A DNA stretch of 46,049 nt, taken from NCBI RefSeq assembly GCF_026339955.1, contig NZ_JAPEPW010000010.1, positions 1 through 46,049 on the forward strand. Reading direction: 5' to 3'. The DNA is from Streptomyces sp. NBC_01549. Lineage in GTDB: Bacteria; Actinomycetota; Actinomycetes; Streptomycetales; Streptomycetaceae. The notes under the pieces are model-generated. The model was not told where the DNA came from and did not search any database. It was given only the letters and a program-made list of their open reading frames with translations. This document shows, one piece after another, positions 32,246-39,618 of this stretch (position 1 is the stretch's first letter; each line of letters starts with the position of its first letter). The translations under genes and the position numbers were made by a program.

Positions 32246-33673
32246 CCCCGCACCTACGACGTGATCGTCATCGGCGGGGGGCCGGTCGGCGAGAACGTGG
32301 CCGAACGCGCCCGCGCCGCAGGGCTCAGCACCGTGATCGTGGAGCGCGAACTCCTCGGCGGCGAGTGCTCGTTCTGGGCCTGCGACCCGAGCAAGGCGCT
32401 GCTGCGGCCGGTGGTGGCACGTGCCGACGCGAGCCGCGTACCCGGACTCAGCCCGGCGGTGGCCGGCCCGCTGGACGTCGAGGCGGTCCTCGCACACCGC
32501 GACAAGATGTCCTCGTACTGGAGGGACGAGGACCAGGTCGACTGGCTGAACTCGGTCTCCGTCGACCTCATACGCGGCCACGGCCGCCTCACCGGCCCCA
32601 AGCAGGTGGCCGTGCAGACCCCCGAGGGCGACACCATCGCCCTGACCGCCCGGCACGCCGTCGCCGTCTCCACCGGCACCCGCGCCGCCCTGCCCCCCAT
32701 CCCCGGATTCGACACCGTGCGCCCCTGGACCAGCCGCGAGGCCACCAGCGCCGACAAGGTGCCCGGCCGCCTCGCCGTCGTCGGCGGTGGTGTGGTGGCC
32801 GTCGAGATGGCCACCGCCTGGCAGGCCCTCGGCTCCCAGGTGACCATGCTGGTCCTCGAGAACGGGCTCCTCGAGCGGATGGAGCCGTTCGCCGGCGAAC
32901 TGGTCGCCGACGGACTGCGCGAAGCGGGCGTCGACATCCGCTTCAGCACCACCGTCACCTCCATGGCCCGCGAGGACGGCGGGGACGGCGAGGTGCGGAT
33001 CACGCTCTCCGACGGCGGACAGCTGGCCGCGGACGAGATCCTGCTGGCGACCGGCCGCGCCCCGCAGACCAGCGACGTCGGCCTGGAGACCGTCGGTCTC
33101 ACCCCCGGCGACTGGCTGTCCGTCGACGGCACCTTCCGTGTCACCGGCGTCGACAGCGGCTGGCTCTACGCCGTCGGCGACGTCAACCGCCGCGCCCTGA
33201 TGACGCATCAGGGCAAGTACCAGGCCCGGATCGCCGGCACCGTCATCGGCGCCCGTGCCAAGGGAGAGCCCATCGACGACGCCCCCTGGGGCACGCATGT
33301 CGCCACCGCCGACCACGCGGCCGTCCCCCAGGTCGTCTTCACCACCCCCGAGGTCGCCTCCGTCGGCCTGACCAGCCGCGAGGCCGAGCAGAACGGGCGC
33401 CGCATCGAGGTCGTCGACTACGACCTCGCCCGCGTCGCCGGCGCCCACCAGTACGGCGAGGACTACCGCGGCCGGGCCCGCATGCTCATCGACACCGACC
33501 GCAACACCGTGGTGGGCGTCACCTTCGCCGGCCCCGGCGTCGGGGAACTGGTGCACTCGGCCACCATCGCGGTCGCCGGCGAGGTGCCCCTCGACCGGCT
33601 CTGGCACGCCGTCCCCGCCTTCCCCACCCTCGGCGAAGTCTGGCTGCGGCTGCTGGAGACCCACCGCGGCTGA
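32186..33673 (+). CDS. FAD-dependent pyridine nucleotide-disulfide oxidoreductase, paralogue B
   Basis: A 495-residue flavoprotein, a close paralogue of the minus-strand gene at 19788. FAD motif VIVIGGGPVGENVAE, redox pair GGECSFWACDPSK, NAD(P) motif VVGGGVVAVEMATAW, closing motif YAVGDVNRR and the HAVPAFPTLGE C-terminal segment are all shared. It differs by an N-terminal extension made of the 15-bp repeat and by small changes in surface loops (MAREDGGDGEV against LAREGGEV). ATG 32186 is the first of four in-frame starts. It stands alone behind the VOC gene, 280 bp away. Intact frame; substrate unknown. Confidence 0.9.
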   Translation: MRDETVRNAAVRNVAVRNETPRTYDVIVIGGGPVGENVAERARAAGLSTVIVERELLGGECSFWACDPSKALLRPVVARADASRVPGLSPAVAGPLDVEAVLAHRDKMSSYWRDEDQVDWLNSVSVDLIRGHGRLTGPKQVAVQTPEGDTIALTARHAVAVSTGTRAALPPIPGFDTVRPWTSREATSADKVPGRLAVVGGGVVAVEMATAWQALGSQVTMLVLENGLLERMEPFAGELVADGLREAGVDIRFSTTVTSMAREDGGDGEVRITLSDGGQLAADEILLATGRAPQTSDVGLETVGLTPGDWLSVDGTFRVTGVDSGWLYAVGDVNRRALMTHQGKYQARIAGTVIGARAKGEPIDDAPWGTHVATADHAAVPQVVFTTPEVASVGLTSREAEQNGRRIEVVDYDLARVAGAHQYGEDYRGRARMLIDTDRNTVVGVTFAGPGVGELVHSATIAVAGEVPLDRLWHAVPAFPTLGEVWLRLLETHRG

Positions 33674-33803
33674 GCATTTACGGCCCACCCGCGCCCCCCT
33701 GTCGCAGGCGCGCCGATCGAACGATTCCGCACTCGGCGCCCCTTCAGGACATCGCCCGCCCATTCCTCAACATTCAGGTGATTTCATTCACCACACTAGT
33801 TCA

Positions 33804-33832
33804 TTGTTCAACTACATGTCGGTGCGTAGCTT
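33804..33832 (+). promoter_or_regulatory. Promoter for the small secreted protein gene
   Basis: TTGTTC (33804-33809), a 17-bp spacer and TAGCTT (33827-33832) lie in an AT-rich patch 72 bases before the start. Confidence 0.55.
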
Positions 33833-33903
33833 GGACAGCGCCTAAAGAAAGGCAGGTCCGCCGTCGCAGCCATGAGCGGCGGACACTGCAAGGAGGAAAG
33901 ACC

Positions 33904-34194
33904 ATGAAGAAGCTCATGCGGCGTATCGCAACCGCGAGCGTTTCCGCGGTATTCGTCGGAGGCACACTCCTCGCCACCGGCGGCTCCGCGGCGGCGGCCA
34001 CTCTTCCCGATGGCGGGCTCACTCCCGCCCGGGTCGTCGTGACCGCGGACACGAAGACCACCAGCCTGGACAGCGGCCAGGTCGCGCAGCACCGCCTCGC
34101 CCCCTGGGTACAGGGCCAGCTGCTGGCGTTCAACCCCTGGATCCAAGATCAGCTGGCGCTGTTCGCCCACTACGGCGACCTCGGTCATCGGTAA
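33904..34194 (+). CDS. Small secreted protein
   Basis: A 96-residue protein with a Sec signal peptide: KKLMRR basic head, hydrophobic core to about residue 30 and a GSAAAA cleavage region. The mature part of about 60 residues is TLPDGGLTPARVVVTADTKT, then repeated amphipathic WVQGQLLAFNPWIQDQLALF and ends HYGDLGHR. There are no cysteines. ATG 33904 has GGAGG 7 bases upstream. No family recognised; the paired W-hQxQLxxF repeat suggests membrane or wall interaction. Confidence 0.72.
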   Translation: MKKLMRRIATASVSAVFVGGTLLATGGSAAAATLPDGGLTPARVVVTADTKTTSLDSGQVAQHRLAPWVQGQLLAFNPWIQDQLALFAHYGDLGHR

Positions 34195-34279
34195 TGCGCG
34201 ATCGACTCTCACGGGAGGGCGTGCACGTGGCGATACGACCACAGGCTGCGGCCCTGAACCCGCGCGAGGAAGGGCGACA

Positions 34280-34558
34280 ATCCGCTTCGAATCGGTGAGC
34301 AAGGACTACCCTGACGGGGCGCTGGCTCTGAACGACCTCAGCTTCGAGGCCGGGTCAGGACCGGTCCGGTCCTGATGGGGCACTCCGGATGCGGCAAGAC
34401 CACGTCGCTGCGCATGAGCAACCGCATGATCGAACCCGACTCGGGCCGGATCCTGCCGAACGGTCGGGACACCGCCACCATCGCCGCACACGAACTGCGC
34501 CGAGGCATCGGTTACGTCATCCAGCAGGCAGGGCTGTTCCCGCACCCAGCCGTGCACG
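34280..34558 (+). pseudogene. Glycine-betaine/choline-type ABC ATPase fragment
   Basis: Reads IRFESVSKDYPDGALALNDL, then a break at a TGA near 34372, then LMGHSGCGKTTSLRMSNRMI and EPDSGRILPNGRDTATIAAH, then LRRGIGYVIQQAGLFPH. This is the N-terminal third (Walker A, Q-loop) of a ProV/OpuCA-like ATPase. There is no ABC signature or Walker B, and sequence after about 34558 is unrelated. Confidence 0.8.
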
Positions 34559-34736
34559 GCCTCTTCCTCGCGCTCGCGCAGCGCCTCCAGGACCGACAGC
34601 ACCTTCTCCCAATCGCCGAGCCCCCGCTCCAGCGCGTCCTCGACGTCGAAGCCGACCGACGTCGCCCACACCGCACCGCACGTCTGAGGGGCAGTCGTTG
34701 ACGAGGCGCACAGTACGCACGGTTCACGCCGGTGCC

Positions 34737-34773
34737 GAGTGGGGGTCCGGCCCTGGTGGCCGGACCCCCACTC
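34737..34773 (-). terminator. Perfect 16-bp hairpin terminator for the M15-like gene
   Basis: GAGTGGGGGTCCGGCC and its exact complement flank a 5-base loop, ending 3 bases from the peptidase stop. Confidence 0.85.
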
Positions 34774-34776
34774 GTC

Positions 34777-35277
34777 TCACCGGTTGCCGTTGTAGTACAG
34801 GATGTCCCAGTGGGAACCTTCCCTAGCGTAGACGTTGCCTGCCGGGGACTTGTACATCTTCGCGTTGTCACCACCCCGCCGTCCCGCGTAGCGGAAGTTG
34901 CCGGTGATGTAGTTGTCCGCGCACTGGTTTGGGCTGATGTCCACCTTGTAGCCGTTCCAGTGGCTGTAGGTGCCCGGCGAGTGCCCCTTCTCCGTACCAC
35001 CGGTGATGTTCACCGTGCACCTGCTGGCCTTCTTGAACGCGATCACACCCGCGATGGTGGCCTTGTTGATCTGCGTGAAGGAGGTACAGGTGCTCCTGTT
35101 CCGGTCACTGCAGCGACCGGACGAGGACCAGGTGATGCCCGCTTGCCTGAGCTGCTGCGCGGCGGCTTCGTGCGTAGGGTACTTCGCCGGATCAGCGCTG
35201 ACAGAGGGCACGGCCGCTGCGAGCATCCCAGCAGCCAGCAGGGACGCGCACGCCGTCAGAGTGGCATGGTGCTTCAT
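34777..35277 (-). CDS. Secreted M15/LAS-type zinc peptidase-like protein
   Basis: A 166-residue protein with a signal peptide (MKHHATLTACASLLAAGMLA, cleaved near VSA). The core has GGTEKGHSPGTYSHWNGYKV followed by DI, giving the H-x6-D zinc ligands of the LAS fold, and EGSHWDI near the end, giving the catalytic E-x2-H. These residues match D-Ala-D-Ala carboxypeptidase/endolysin-type M15 enzymes. Four cysteines could form two disulfides. I use ATG 35277, which begins the signal peptide; an upstream in-frame start would add 25 non-signal residues. A perfect hairpin terminator follows. Likely acts on peptidoglycan outside the cell; only about 140 mature residues, so it is small for the family. 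Confidence 0.72.
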   Translation of the reverse strand: MKHHATLTACASLLAAGMLAAAVPSVSADPAKYPTHEAAAQQLRQAGITWSSSGRCSDRNRSTCTSFTQINKATIAGVIAFKKASRCTVNITGGTEKGHSPGTYSHWNGYKVDISPNQCADNYITGNFRYAGRRGGDNAKMYKSPAGNVYAREGSHWDILYYNGNR

Positions 35278-35583
35278 CAACAGTGCTTCCTTCCGGATCG
35301 GGGTTTTGACCCCTGCACCCTGTCCGCACCTCCTGCCCAACGAACTTCTCACTCAGGGGCGCGATATGGCATCAGGCGCACTGCCCTGCCGCTCGCGCGC
35401 CGTAACTCCGCATCAACACTCCGATCATCCGATCGAACCCGCACGGAACGCCCGGGTGACAGCGGCTCACTGCTGTGCGATCAAGCAGTACTTCAAGGAA
35501 ACGGGGGCAACGAGCAATGCTCAGGGCCTGTGGATCGGGACTCGGGGCTCGGGGAGCACGCGAAGGGCGTACCTTCCCGGGTG
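35278..35583. other. Spacer upstream of the peptidase gene
   Basis: No gene is supported. The proximal part must hold the peptidase promoter, but no clear -35/-10 pair is seen. The distal part runs into the IS256-type relic. Confidence 0.4.
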
Positions 35584-36190
35584 ATCGAGCCGAAGTCGAC
35601 GCGCACACGGCCGAGTTGGCAGACCAGCGCGACAACGACGGCCGCCGCCTGGTGGTGCGCAGCGGCCACCATCAGCGGCGGGAGGTGACCACCGCCGCCG
35701 GGACAATCAAAGTGAAGGCCCCGCGTGTGAACGACAAGCGCGTCGACGAGGCCACTGGCGAGCGCAAGCGGTTCTCCTCGGCGATCCTGCCGCCCTGGTG
35801 CCGCAAGTCCCCGTAGGTCAGCAAGGTGCTGCCGCCGGCGACTTTGTGCCCGCGCTCAAGCAGTGCCTCGGCAGCTCGGCCGGGCTCTCGCCCGCCACGG
35901 TCACTCGGTTGACCGGCCAGTGGCAGGCCGACCACAGGGCCTTCGACGAACGTGGCCTGACGGGCAGCGACTACGTCTACGTCCGGGCCGACGGCATCGA
36001 CCTGCGCATCCGCCTGGCCGAGGCCAAGTCCTGCGTCCTGGTCGTCGTGGGCGTGCGCGCGGACGGCACCAAGGAGCTGCTTCTGCAAGGCCCTCGCGAA
36101 GGTGTTCCCCGAAACCCGCCACCAGCGGTGCTGGGTTCACAAACGACGAATCCGCCGAACGCCCCGAGACCCTCGCGGCATGACCGACCT
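35584..36190 (+). pseudogene. IS256-family transposase relic
   Basis: Frames give ELADQRDNDGRRLVVRSGHH, VTTAAGTIKVKAPRVNDKRV, ERKRFSSAILPPWCRKSP and a stop, then a new frame GDFVPALKQCLGSSAGLSPA, TVTRLTGQWQADHRAF, DYVYVRADGIDLRIRLAEAK and KELLL, and finally LAKVFPETRHQRCWVHK in another frame. This is the ordered core of IS256/Mutator transposases with a frameshift near 35815 and an internal deletion near 36085. The last acidic residue region is absent. Confidence 0.85.
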
Positions 36191-36270
36191 CAACCACCCT
36201 CACGGTATTGACAATTACCTACGTGAAGGCCCGCGCCTGCCTGAGCGTGGAGTCGGTCGCTCACCTGTTC

Positions 36271-37011
36271 CTACAGGTCGGCAATGACAAGCCGGTAGCC
36301 GACGTCGAGTGTTTCGCGGTCGAGGAGGTCGGCATGACGTTCGTGCCACAGACCGGAAGACAGGTCGTCGGACAGCCGGGCCAAACCCGGACAGAGGACC
36401 TTCTCGCCAGTCTGGGCGAGCATCGAAATGCCGGCTCGCACTTCCGGATCAAGGTAGGCCTCAGGTCGGCGCCAGAAGGCGGCGCCGAATCCGTCGGTGC
36501 AGTCATGCGGGACTGGAACCGTCTCGATGCGGGCGCCTCCCAGCAGTGCAGCCAGCCGGTCGACCGCGACGGCCCGCGTGTCGTCGAACGCGGCTACCTC
36601 CGGCAGGTACTCGTCCACCAGCCAGAACCTGCGGAATGTGATCTGGTCCCAGGTGAAGATGACGATGCGCCGCCGGGCGATCCGAAGCAGTTCCCCGATA
36701 CCGGCTTCCAGGTCGGTCCAGTGGTGCACGGTCAGGAGGGCCATCACCGCGTCGGCCGAGTCGTCGGCGAGAGGGATCGACTCCGCGGATGCCTGCAGGG
36801 TCCGCACGGATCCGGCCGGACGCTGGGCGATCATCACTGAACTGGGTTCAACTGCCAGCACCGTTTGCGGCGGTTCGTAGGAGCCGGTGCCGGCACCTAC
36901 GTTGATCACCGTCGCAGCATTGCCGAGCGCCGCGTGGATCTTGGCAGCGATCCGGGGATCCGGTCGTCGGGTTTGACTGTAGGTCGCACCAATGCCGTCA
37001 TAAGTCGCCAC
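36271..37011 (-). CDS. Class I SAM-dependent methyltransferase
   Basis: A 246-residue methyltransferase. VINVGAGTGSYEPP is motif I (SAM binding), LAVEPSSVMIAQRP motif II, ASAESIPLADDSADAVMALL motif III with the acidic contact, and VHHWTDLEAGIGELLRIARR the post-motif helix of the Methyltransf_11 type. The C-terminal half (FRRFWLVDEYLPEV...) forms a substrate lid. The GTG at 37011 is the only sensible start and has no ribosome-binding site; a TACTGT box four bases upstream suggests a leaderless transcript. It lies alone between two transposon relics. Substrate unknown. Confidence 0.87.
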   Translation of the reverse strand: MATYDGIGATYSQTRRPDPRIAAKIHAALGNAATVINVGAGTGSYEPPQTVLAVEPSSVMIAQRPAGSVRTLQASAESIPLADDSADAVMALLTVHHWTDLEAGIGELLRIARRRIVIFTWDQITFRRFWLVDEYLPEVAAFDDTRAVAVDRLAALLGGARIETVPVPHDCTDGFGAAFWRRPEAYLDPEVRAGISMLAQTGEKVLCPGLARLSDDLSSGLWHERHADLLDRETLDVGYRLVIADL

Positions 37012-37089
37012 GACGACAGTATGCCGCTTCGCCCATGACCATCTGCCGCTGCCGCTGCCGGTGAACCATCCACAGGTACTGACAATTTC

Positions 37090-37215
37090 TCACGGGCAAC
37101 AGCATCGGAGTTCCTCGGGCCAGTTCCGGAACTGGTCGGCGAGGATGAGGTTATGCCGGACTGCCTTGAAGGCCCGTTGCGTCAGCAGGGCGACCGCTGC
37201 TCGCGGCAGGCGGCA
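37090..37215 (-). pseudogene. C-terminal relic similar to that at 8028
   Basis: The frame ends RAAVALLTQRAFKAVRHNLI then LADQFRNWPEELRCCCP and stops. The (N)LxLADQxRxWxxELR tail matches the relic at 8028. No start and no known domain. Confidence 0.35.
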
Positions 37216-37258
37216 TCGGCTGACGGCTAGAGCCTGTCCCACCGATCGTCTGTACAGA

Positions 37259-37590
37259 CTAAATCGCCCCGTACATGGGCGTGCAGGTGCATGTCGTGTC
37301 GGCCGTCGTCGTGCACAGCGGCGCTGCGCTTGGTGCCCTCCAGGCGATAGCCGGCTCTTGTGGCGACCCGGCATGAGGCTTGGTTTCGGGTCGAGTGGTC
37401 CAGTTCCAGGCGGTGAAAGCCGACTTCAGCGCCGCAAGGGCGAGGGTGGCTACGCCGGAACCGCGGGCGGCCGGGAGTGTCCAGTACGCGACACCGGCAG
37501 TGCCGTCGTCGAAGTCCATGCCACGCAGTGCGATCCGGCCGAGCACGTCGCCGCCGTCACGGGTGACAGCCCAGTGGCCCCCCTTCTCGC
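37259..37590 (-). pseudogene. GNAT acetyltransferase fragment
   Basis: One frame reads GGHWAVTRDGGDVLGRIALR, GMDFDDGTAGVAYWTLPAAR and GSGVATLALAALKSAF. A shifted frame continues HRLELDHSTRNQASCRVATR and AGYRLEGTKRSAAVHDDGRH. The RGxGVA acetyl-CoA loop and NxxSxxVAxRAGYxxEG end are GNAT hallmarks. A frameshift near 37430 and loss of the N-terminus at the TnpB element make it inactive. Confidence 0.75.
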
Positions 37591-38913
37591 CTACCTTGCG
37601 GTGGCGGGCTTGACGCCACGGGGACGCCTGACGACTGCCCTCCCGGCAGCCGGGGTGAGCGCGTGGCCCATCCGGTACAGGTGCAAGACGTTGCGGGCCG
37701 CGTTCCAGTCCGCGTTGCCGGACCATCCGCAGTCGGGGCTCTTGCACACGAACGTGGCCTGGTCCTCCCGGCTGCCCGGTGTGGTGAAACCACATGTTGA
37801 GCAGCGCAGGGAGGTGCCGGGGGCGGGAACCTTGTGCAGGGCGCCGCCCTGGCGGGCGGTCTTGTACGTCAGCATCGCCACGGTGCGGCCCCATGCCTCC
37901 TGGCTGATGGAGCGGTTCAGGCCGGACTTCTGCGCGACGTTCTGGCCGGGTTCCTCGGTGGTGCCCTTGGCGGACTTGACCATGTTCTTGATGTTGAGCT
38001 GTTCGACCACGACGGTGCCGTACTGCGTGGCAATGCTGGTGGTGGTCTTGTGCTGCCATTCAACGGCGCGGCGCGTGGCTTTTGCGCGGAGCTGCTTGAT
38101 CTGGTCGTAGGTGTGCTGCAAGCGGCGGGACGTCTTCTCCCCGCGCTCTCGGTGCTGCTTACGCCGGGCGGCGCGTCGTTCAAGACCCAGCAGCTTGGCC
38201 TTCTCCTGCGGGTTCAGCCATTTGTCACGGTCGGCCGTCCCGGCGGGCAGACGGGGCGGGCGACCGTGGTCGCGGTGGTTACCGTCCGAGAGGGCGAGGG
38301 GCAGGTTCACCCCAGCATCGATGCCGACTTGCGGGCCGGTGTGTGGCTCCGGCCTGGCTTCGATGGTCTGGACGCGGAAGGCGATGTGCCAGCCGAGAGC
38401 GTCCTTGACCAGTCGGGCCCCGGTGACACGGTTGCCGGTGGTGGCGTGCTTGCCGACCGGGATGTCCTTCGTCCAGCGGAAGCGAACGCGGCCGATCCTG
38501 GGGATGTTGACCATGCCCCAGCGCCGGTGCACACGGGTGATGTTCAAGTCCCGGCCCTGCGGGATGTCCACGGACATCACCGTGCGGATGCGGGCCTTGA
38601 AGTTCGGGGCGTCGGCTCGGCCGTCCCAGCAGTTCCGCCAGGCCTGGAAGTACGTCTTCAGCACGGCCTGCGCGGCCTGGGCGGGGAGCACGCCGAGCCA
38701 GTCGATCTCCTTGCGGGCCTGGCGGATCGCCATGTCGGCCGCGGCCAGGGAACGCCTGTCCTTGGGGAGCATCGACCACCAGTCGTGCAGGCAGTTCCAC
38801 ATGGCGCGGGCCGCGTGCGCCTGGTCGTCCATGAGCCGGATCTGTGCAGGTGTCAGCGCCAGCCGGGCGCGGTGCCCGAACCGCCGCTCCTCATGAACAC
38901 GTACCGTACTCAC
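37591..38913 (-). CDS. tnpB: TnpB, RNA-guided RuvC endonuclease of IS605 family
   Basis: A 440-residue TnpB. The RuvC triad is present: aspartate in VGIDAGVNLPLALSDG (about 197), glutamate in VVVEQLNIKNM (about 300) and aspartate in GNADWNAARN (about 410). The zinc ribbon is CSTCGFTTPGSREDQATFVC followed by KSPDCGW. The N-terminal OrfB helix-turn-helix-like domain is intact (RLALTPAQIRLMDDQAHAAR). TnpB proteins cut DNA with a guide RNA transcribed from the element's right end; here that RNA would run off the tnpB 3' end into the GNAT fragment. The frame is complete, so nuclease function is plausible. Confidence 0.92.
   Translation of the reverse strand: MSTVRVHEERRFGHRARLALTPAQIRLMDDQAHAARAMWNCLHDWWSMLPKDRRSLAAADMAIRQARKEIDWLGVLPAQAAQAVLKTYFQAWRNCWDGRADAPNFKARIRTVMSVDIPQGRDLNITRVHRRWGMVNIPRIGRVRFRWTKDIPVGKHATTGNRVTGARLVKDALGWHIAFRVQTIEARPEPHTGPQVGIDAGVNLPLALSDGNHRDHGRPPRLPAGTADRDKWLNPQEKAKLLGLERRAARRKQHRERGEKTSRRLQHTYDQIKQLRAKATRRAVEWQHKTTTSIATQYGTVVVEQLNIKNMVKSAKGTTEEPGQNVAQKSGLNRSISQEAWGRTVAMLTYKTARQGGALHKVPAPGTSLRCSTCGFTTPGSREDQATFVCKSPDCGWSGNADWNAARNVLHLYRMGHALTPAAGRAVVRRPRGVKPATAR
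37601..37619 (-). repeat. Subterminal hairpin near the right end of the IS605-type element
   Basis: GTGGCG and CGCCAC with a 7-base loop, overlapping the last tnpB codons. It may serve as a TnpA recognition hairpin and as part of the guide-RNA scaffold. Confidence 0.5.
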
Positions 38914-38947
38914 GCGATCACTCTACCGTTTGGTTCATGTCACCACG

Positions 38948-39364
38948 ATGAATCCAAATCCCGATGTGCGAATGGGCCGTCACGTCGTCTATAACCTGCA
39001 CGTCCACTTGGTGTTCGTCACCAAGTACCGGCGAAAGGCGTTCACGGGCGGGATGCTGACCAGGTGCGAGAAGATCATGCGAGAGGTCTGCCAGGACTTC
39101 GAGGCCGAACTGAAGCAGTTCAACGGCGAAGAGGACCACGTCCACCTGTCGGTGCACTACCCGCCCAAGGTCCAGCTCTCCAGGCTGGTCAACTCCCTGA
39201 AGGGCGTCTCCTCCCGATATCTGCGCAAGGAGTACGACTCGCATGTCCGCCGGTATCTGTGGGGCGGCCATTTCTGGTCCGGCTCGTACTTCGCCGGAAG
39301 CTGCGGCGGGGCACCCCTGACCGTCGTACGCCAGTACATCGAAAACCAGCAGCGCCCCGTGTGA
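38948..39364 (+). CDS. tnpA: TnpA, Y1 HUH transposase of IS200/IS605 family
   Basis: A 138-residue single-strand transposase. The HUH motif is in EEDHVHLSVHY (about residue 62-72) and the catalytic tyrosine in VVRQYIENQ near 132. The N-terminal strand GRHVVYNLHVHLVFVTKYRR is typical. A TTG at 38930 would add six residues; ATG 38948 begins the usual family start. It is divergent from tnpB, with about 34 bp between starts. Intact, so the element could be mobile. Confidence 0.92.
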   Translation: MNPNPDVRMGRHVVYNLHVHLVFVTKYRRKAFTGGMLTRCEKIMREVCQDFEAELKQFNGEEDHVHLSVHYPPKVQLSRLVNSLKGVSSRYLRKEYDSHVRRYLWGGHFWSGSYFAGSCGGAPLTVVRQYIENQQRPV

Positions 39365-39434
39365 TCTGGCTCAGGTCAACAGCGCAGATCCGTGCCCAAA
39401 ACCGAGGTCAGAGCAGTATTGAGATGCGCTTCAC

Positions 39435-39454
39435 CTCCCCCGTGAACGGGGGAG
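39435..39454 (+). repeat. Terminal hairpin of the IS605-type element (left end)
   Basis: A perfect 9-bp stem (CTCCCCCGT, ACGGGGGAG) with a 2-base loop about 70 bases past the tnpA stop. Imperfect palindromes in this position are the TnpA binding sites of the family. Confidence 0.7.
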
Positions 39455-39466
39455 CACCGCGCAAGA

Positions 39467-39618
39467 TCAAAGGTAGAAGCGTTCCCCGTGGGCGTCGGTG
39501 ATGTCGATGACGATGCTGGTCCACTCCTCGGCGGGCTCCTCGGGTACATGCCCGAGCTGGTATGCGCCATCCCGGAGCAGTTCCTCCGTCACCCGAACCC
39601 CGGTCAGCCGTTCCCTGA
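39467..39618 (-). pseudogene. DUF6461 gene, 3' fragment
   Basis: The minus frame reads ERLTGVRVTEELLRDGAYQL, GHVPEEPAEEWTSIVIDITD and AHGERFYL, then stops inside the IS605-type element. ERLTGVRxTxELL directly continues the VFALAERL end of the fragment at 41585. So this is the other side of the same gene, displaced by the IS1634-family insertion and cut again by the IS605-type element. Confidence 0.75.

Larger units (their letters stand above)
37588..39473. mobile_element. IS605-type element with divergent tnpA and tnpB
   Basis: TnpA (plus) and TnpB (minus) are arranged back to back as in IS605. Hairpins sit near both ends: CTCCCCCGT/ACGGGGGAG at 39435-39454 beyond tnpA, and GTGGCG/CGCCAC at 37601-37619 inside the tnpB 3' end. 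The family makes no target duplication. Removing about 37588-39473 joins the flanks as ...CGCTTCTACC plus GCGAGAAG..., so the exact limits are inferred from that restored reading. Confidence 0.75.

Noticed and set aside
31841..33763. 640-residue minus frame opposite the oxidoreductase
   Set aside because: Mirror of a real gene; Gly/Val/His-rich translation without motifs, and the plus strand has clear FAD and NAD(P) motifs.
31957..34194. 745-residue plus frame as one protein
   Set aside because: Only its last 96 codons encode a signal peptide with a ribosome-binding site; the rest is a shifted shadow of the oxidoreductase.
35278..36190. Intact IS256-type element
   Set aside because: The transposase has a frameshift, an internal deletion and no terminal repeats that I can find.
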